Source: Emticicia sp031378345 (GTDB lineage Bacteria > Bacteroidota > Bacteroidia > Cytophagales > Spirosomataceae). Taken from it: a stretch of 64,000 nt of DNA. Positions within the stretch are counted from its first letter, which is position 1. Each line of letters starts with the position of its first letter. The translations under genes were made by a program, and so were the position numbers. Where the stretch lies: NCBI GenBank assembly GCA_031378345.1, contig JANNDY010000146.1, positions 5,463 to 69,462 of the forward strand, read 5' to 3'. Under the pieces are notes generated by a model. That model worked only from the letters and a program-made list of their open reading frames with translations. It ran no database searches and was not told where the DNA came from. This document shows positions 60,554-64,000 of the stretch, in pieces.

Positions 60554-62494
60554 ATGAGTCAAAACCACAAAAATCTTGATAAAGTAACGGCGGCAGGCTT
60601 ACTTATTACACTTGGCATTATTTTCGGCGACATCGGAACTTCTCCACTCTACGTAATGCAAGCCATCATTGGCAAAGAAATGATTGACGACGAAATTGTA
60701 TTTGGTTCGCTCTCACTTATTTTCTGGACGCTTACGCTTCAAACAACTTTAAAATATGTCTTCTTGATTTTACGAGCCGATAACAACGGTGAAGGTGGGA
60801 TTTTCGCACTTTATGCCCTTGTGAGAAGACACGCAAAATGGCTCACAGTTCCTGCAATTATTGGCGGAAGTGCCTTACTCGCCGATGGAATTATTACACC
60901 TCCGATTTCTGTTTCGTCGGCTATCGAAGGTTTAAAATTGGTTTATCCCGAAATAAAAACCATTCCAATTATTATTGGAATCATAACGGGCTTATTCTTG
61001 GTGCAAGCTTTCGGAACAAATGTGGTTGGAAAAGCTTTCGGCCCAATAATGTTTGTCTGGTTTTCGATGTTGGCAATTTTGGGTATTCGACAAATTATTA
61101 AAGACCCAGCTATTTTTAGTGCCATTAATCCCTACCATGCTTATCGTTTGTTATTTTTTCACCATGATGGTTTTTGGTTATTGGGTGCTGTATTTTTGTG
61201 TACAACTGGGGCAGAAGCTCTTTATTCAGATTTGGGTCATTGCGGACGTGGAAACATCAGAATCAGTTGGGTTTTTGTAAAAATATGCTTATTGCTCAAC
61301 TATTTCGGACAAGGCGTTTGGGCAATTTCGATGCATGGACAGTATCTGGGGACTCGTAAACCTTTCTACCAATTAATGCCTGATTGGTTTTTGTTGATTG
61401 GTATCGGTATTGCTACAATGGCTACAATCATTGCCAGCCAAGCTTTGATTACGGGTTCTTATACACTCATTTCGGAAGCGATTCGCCTTACTTTTTGGCC
61501 AAAAGTTCGTTTAAAATACCCTTCCGACCATAAAGGTCAACTTTATATCAGAAGTATTAACTGGCTACTTTGGGCAGGCTGTATCGGTGTAGTGCTTTAT
61601 TTCAAAGAGTCGGCCAATATGGAAGCTGCGTATGGATTAGCTATTACGCTCACGATGTTGATGACGACTATTTTGGCAGGATATTATCTTTACATACATC
61701 GTTTCAATAAAATTTGGATTGTGGCATTTTTGGTGGTTTATATATTGATTGAAGGGGCATTTTTAGCCGCAAATATGCTCAAATTTACGCATGGAGGTTG
61801 GGTTTCGGTACTTATCGCTTCGGTGATTGCAATGGTAATGATTATTTGGTATCGCTCAAATATCATCAAAAATCGTCTAACTGAATTTGTAAAATTAGAA
61901 AAGTATATTGATGGATTAAAAGAATTAAGTACAGATGAATCTATTCAAAAATACGCTACCCACTTGGTTTATATGAGTAATGCACACCGTGTTTCGGAAA
62001 TTGAATCGAAGGTGATGTACTCAATCTTTGAAAAACGCCCAAAACGTGCCGATATTTATTGGTTTCTCCACGTTGATATTACTGATGAGCCTTATACAAT
62101 GAAATACAAGGTAAATATCATCGAACCAGATGATGTAATTAAGGTAACTTTTAAACTCGGATTCAGAGTTGAACAAAAAATCAATCTCTATTTCAGAAAG
62201 GTTATTGAAGAAATGGTGAAACGTAAGGAAGTTGACATTAGAAGTCGCTATGAATCACTAAGTAAACAAAATGTTATTGGTGATTTTAGGTTTGTGGTTT
62301 TGGAACGCTACCTTTCTAACGAAAACAACCTTCCTTTCTGGGAACGTATCACGATGGATGCTTATTTCTTAATTAAAGGTTTCACAAACTCGGAAGATAA
62401 GTGGTTTGGGCTTGACACAAGCAATGTAAAGGTCGAAAAAGTGCCGTTGATTCTTCGTCCGATTGATAACATTACTTTGGAAAGAGAAGAGTAG
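60554..62494 (+). CDS. kup: Kup-type potassium uptake protein
   Basis: 646 residues: about 12 membrane helices (residues 15-430) and a cytoplasmic C-terminus of about 200 residues. 'LGIIFGDIGTSPLYVMQAIIG', 'LRADNNGEGGIFALYALVRR', 'GGSALLADGIITPPISVSSAIEGL' and 'GAEALYSDLGHCGRGNIRISW' are signatures of the KUP/HAK/KT family. Proton-coupled K+ import at the inner membrane. Monocistronic, hairpin after the stop. Confidence 0.95.
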   Translation: MSQNHKNLDKVTAAGLLITLGIIFGDIGTSPLYVMQAIIGKEMIDDEIVFGSLSLIFWTLTLQTTLKYVFLILRADNNGEGGIFALYALVRRHAKWLTVPAIIGGSALLADGIITPPISVSSAIEGLKLVYPEIKTIPIIIGIITGLFLVQAFGTNVVGKAFGPIMFVWFSMLAILGIRQIIKDPAIFSAINPYHAYRLLFFHHDGFWLLGAVFLCTTGAEALYSDLGHCGRGNIRISWVFVKICLLLNYFGQGVWAISMHGQYLGTRKPFYQLMPDWFLLIGIGIATMATIIASQALITGSYTLISEAIRLTFWPKVRLKYPSDHKGQLYIRSINWLLWAGCIGVVLYFKESANMEAAYGLAITLTMLMTTILAGYYLYIHRFNKIWIVAFLVVYILIEGAFLAANMLKFTHGGWVSVLIASVIAMVMIIWYRSNIIKNRLTEFVKLEKYIDGLKELSTDESIQKYATHLVYMSNAHRVSEIESKVMYSIFEKRPKRADIYWFLHVDITDEPYTMKYKVNIIEPDDVIKVTFKLGFRVEQKINLYFRKVIEEMVKRKEVDIRSRYESLSKQNVIGDFRFVVLERYLSNENNLPFWERITMDAYFLIKGFTNSEDKWFGLDTSNVKVEKVPLILRPIDNITLEREE

Positions 62495-62531
62495 AAATTA
62501 GTCAGTAGTTGACGGTCGGCAGTCAATAACA

Positions 62532-62562
62532 TGAAAAACGGAGGTTCTTGCGAGCCTCTGTT
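62532..62562 (+). terminator. Probable terminator of kup
   Basis: Imperfect hairpin AAACGGAGGT / GCCTCTGTTT with one G-U-type pair and T-rich tail, 38 bp after the stop. Confidence 0.6.
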
Positions 62563-62669
62563 TCTATTTGCTAAATCATTGTTTTCTTGATTTTAGTTTT
62601 TTTTATTTCTCGTAAATTATAAAATTCTTAATAATCAACCCTAAAGATGTATAGGATTCTGATTTAAGA

Positions 62670-63530
62670 TTATTTCAAAACCTTATCCAAATCAATAATC
62701 TCAAAATAAGGATTCATAGAAAATAGAAATTTCAAAAATGGAATATGCGAAGAACCATAAATTAACAAATAACAATTGTCTTTTTTGTAATCTACATTTC
62801 GTAAAACATTGTTGTAATTTCGCACATTTGCACCATACCAAAACGTTCCTACATAATCTGTTACACTCATATTCATGCCTGTACCGACGCTGTAAAACCA
62901 GTTCCAATTGCTGTAATCTTCTTGTACTTGTTTTTTAGGGTTACTGGTATAGAGCAAAAACTCAGAAAGTGTTGATTTTTGAAGCAGAGAATCTTGTTTT
63001 GGAAGCCGATAGGGCATTGGAAGGTCATAAAAACCAATATTTGCACGGGTAGTGTCTTCAAAAGTTCCGATGGCATAATACAAATCTTTCATGGCTTTGT
63101 CAATCGCATTTTTGGGTTTGTAGGTGCTATCCGCCAATTCTTCGGGCTGATAATTTATGCCATAAACTTTTTTATGACCCAAAACTTTGGCAGTTTTCAT
63201 GCCTAATTGAAAAATTTCATTGGCTTTTGTTCTCACTCTTTGTGGTTCTTTTCCATTCAAATAATCAATGTAAACACTATCATAAAAAGCTTGATTTTTA
63301 GCTGTAAATTCCAAGAAAACCTTGTCAGGCTTCTGAATCGCCAGTTTATTTACTAAATCAGCTACTTCTTTTTGCCTTTTTTCTGAAAAAAGATTTGAAT
63401 GTAAGCTGCTGTTACTATCGAGGCTTTGGTTAAAATGAAAAGAACCTAACAAAATAATTTTGATTTTCTTAGGTTCTTTTTGTGCAAAAGTTGTAATGGA
63501 TACAAAGAGGATGAGGAGAATCGTTTTCAT
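62670..63530 (-). CDS. DUF5694 secreted protein (TraB/ChaN-like)
   Basis: 286 residues: signal peptide (MKTILLILFVSITTFAQ), then 'IKIILLGSFHFNQSLDSNSSL...RQKEVADLVNKLAIQKPDKVFLEFTAKNQAFYDSVYIDYL' and the end 'NCYLLIYGSSHIPFLKFLF'. The 'LLGSFHF', 'VFLE' and 'GSSHIPFL' trio is the TraB/EreA/ChaN-type pattern used by DUF5694, possibly a periplasmic hydrolase. Function unknown. Confidence 0.85.
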   Translation of the reverse strand: MKTILLILFVSITTFAQKEPKKIKIILLGSFHFNQSLDSNSSLHSNLFSEKRQKEVADLVNKLAIQKPDKVFLEFTAKNQAFYDSVYIDYLNGKEPQRVRTKANEIFQLGMKTAKVLGHKKVYGINYQPEELADSTYKPKNAIDKAMKDLYYAIGTFEDTTRANIGFYDLPMPYRLPKQDSLLQKSTLSEFLLYTSNPKKQVQEDYSNWNWFYSVGTGMNMSVTDYVGTFWYGANVRNYNNVLRNVDYKKDNCYLLIYGSSHIPFLKFLFSMNPYFEIIDLDKVLK

Positions 63531-63578
63531 GGCTTTCAGTGATGATTATTTTGTTTTTTCCAAGTTTGTTAGTTTCTT

Positions 63579-63842
63579 CTATTTTGCTCGAAAATACTCC
63601 ATTCCTTCTGGTCCTCTGATAATCATAAGAATTACTACAATAGCAATCATAAAAATCACAAAGTTGATACATAGTAAAAATGCCATTAGAAGCACTTTCA
63701 GTAAAATGGTTTTTAAAGGTTTTTCGGCATAGAATCCTTTAAAGAACCAAACCATAAATGCCAATACGATAAGAAATGAAACTTGTGTAATCTGTACACA
63801 AAGGGCAGGATTGCTCTTTAAAATGAATAGAATTGGATACAA
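63579..63842 (-). CDS. Small membrane protein, start uncertain
   Basis: 87 residues from a TTG at 63842 (the frame is open to 63899, with no ATG). Two to three hydrophobic helices ('VSFLIVLAFMVWFFKGF', 'LLMAFLLCINFVIFMIAIVVILMII') and a basic loop between them; if translated from further upstream, a third helix 'LILCILILYPILFIL' is added. Lack of an ATG makes the start doubtful. Function unknown. Confidence 0.45.
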   Translation of the reverse strand: MYPILFILKSNPALCVQITQVSFLIVLAFMVWFFKGFYAEKPLKTILLKVLLMAFLLCINFVIFMIAIVVILMIIRGPEGMEYFRAK

Positions 63843-63934
63843 AATCAGTATGCATAGTATTAAATTGATGATATTGTTTTTGATATAAGTATCTGAATAT
63901 CAGCAAGTTATATTGTAATTTCCTTGCAAAAGGT

Positions 63935-63979
63935 AGCCCGAAGGGCTATAACTTGAATAGCCGTAAATGTAATTTACGG
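63935..63979. repeat. Copy of the palindromic AACTTGAATAGCC repeat element
   Basis: AGCCCGAAGGGCT, TATAACTTGAATAGCC, then a hairpin CCGTAAAT GTA ATTTACGG. Same order as the left arm at 19426-19471 (AGCCCAAAGGGCT, TAAACTTGAATAGCC, CCATGAGT GAA ACTCGTGG): the linker is conserved, while the hairpin stem differs in sequence but still pairs. The rest of the element may lie beyond the window. Confidence 0.75.
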
Positions 63980-64000
63980 ATTAAAGAAATATAAGAACCC

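Noticed and set aside
1..64000. tRNA, rRNA or CRISPR features
   Set aside because: No cloverleaf-like TTCGA arms with paired stems, no rRNA landmarks and no regularly spaced repeats were noticed on reading.

Overview
The window looks like chromosome of an AT-rich Bacteroidota, most likely of order Cytophagales (a Spirosomataceae-type freshwater heterotroph is my guess; genus not determinable). Signs of this are a TonB receptor/DUF4249/Kelch lipoprotein operon, 7TMR-DISM histidine kinases, DUF5690, DUF4301, DUF1080 and head-GIN proteins, promoter boxes of the form TAnnTTTG, and a proton-pumping rhodopsin paired with a Brp/Blh beta-carotene cleavage enzyme. No rRNA, tRNA, CRISPR array, transposase or integrase was seen.

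Layout. 1-4.4 kb: end of a DUF1080 enzyme, then a BlaR1-like M56 membrane protease and its BlaI-type repressor, with three near-identical operators in front. 4.5-7.9 kb: DUF5690 transporter, a two-gene lipoprotein/outer-membrane cassette, and a 2-hydroxyacid dehydrogenase. 7.9-19.4 kb: a sensory island. Three 7TMR-DISM kinases and one LuxR-type response regulator read leftward. Divergently, four small secreted proteins (three of them Cys-rich paralogues), a predicted outer-membrane beta-barrel and a beta-sandwich protein read rightward. Copies of one 20-bp near-palindrome sit in front of both arms. Two of the three kinases have Tyr in place of the phospho-accepting His. 19.4-26 kb: membrane and surface proteins, an ACAD11-like acyl-CoA dehydrogenase, and a collagen-like lipoprotein. 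26-30.4 kb: rhodopsin/blh cassette, then a PhoB/PhoR-like pair. 30.4-38.4 kb: acyl-CoA ligase, a glycosyltransferase/FAD-oxidoreductase group, and a second acyl-CoA dehydrogenase behind twin palindromic operators. 38.4-43 kb: TonB receptor operon. 43-52 kb: housekeeping (FabI, ArgC, Lgt, GT35 enzyme, ProA, DUF4301, APH-like kinase). 52.2-56.7 kb: a compact four-gene island made of a C5-cytosine methyltransferase, a protein with two GHKL ATPase domains, a receiver-like protein and a caspase/CHAT-like Cys-His peptidase candidate. 56.7-64 kb: AraC regulator, envelope-protein cluster, Kup potassium transporter, DUF5694 protein.

The strongest candidate for an undescribed system is the 52.3-56.7 kb island. 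Its overlapping genes suggest a methylation-linked defence device in which a kinase-like ATPase sensor, a receiver and a protease act together. The second candidate is the 7.9-19.4 kb sensory/secreted-protein regulon.

A unifying oddity is that three accessory cassettes (5.8-6.8, 26.4-28.2 and 52.3-56.7 kb) each lie between an intact resident gene and a partial second copy of that gene (DUF5690 tail, response-regulator head, AraC tail). No transposase accompanies any of them, which suggests acquisition by homologous recombination. Function calls rest on motifs read by eye; no database search was run.
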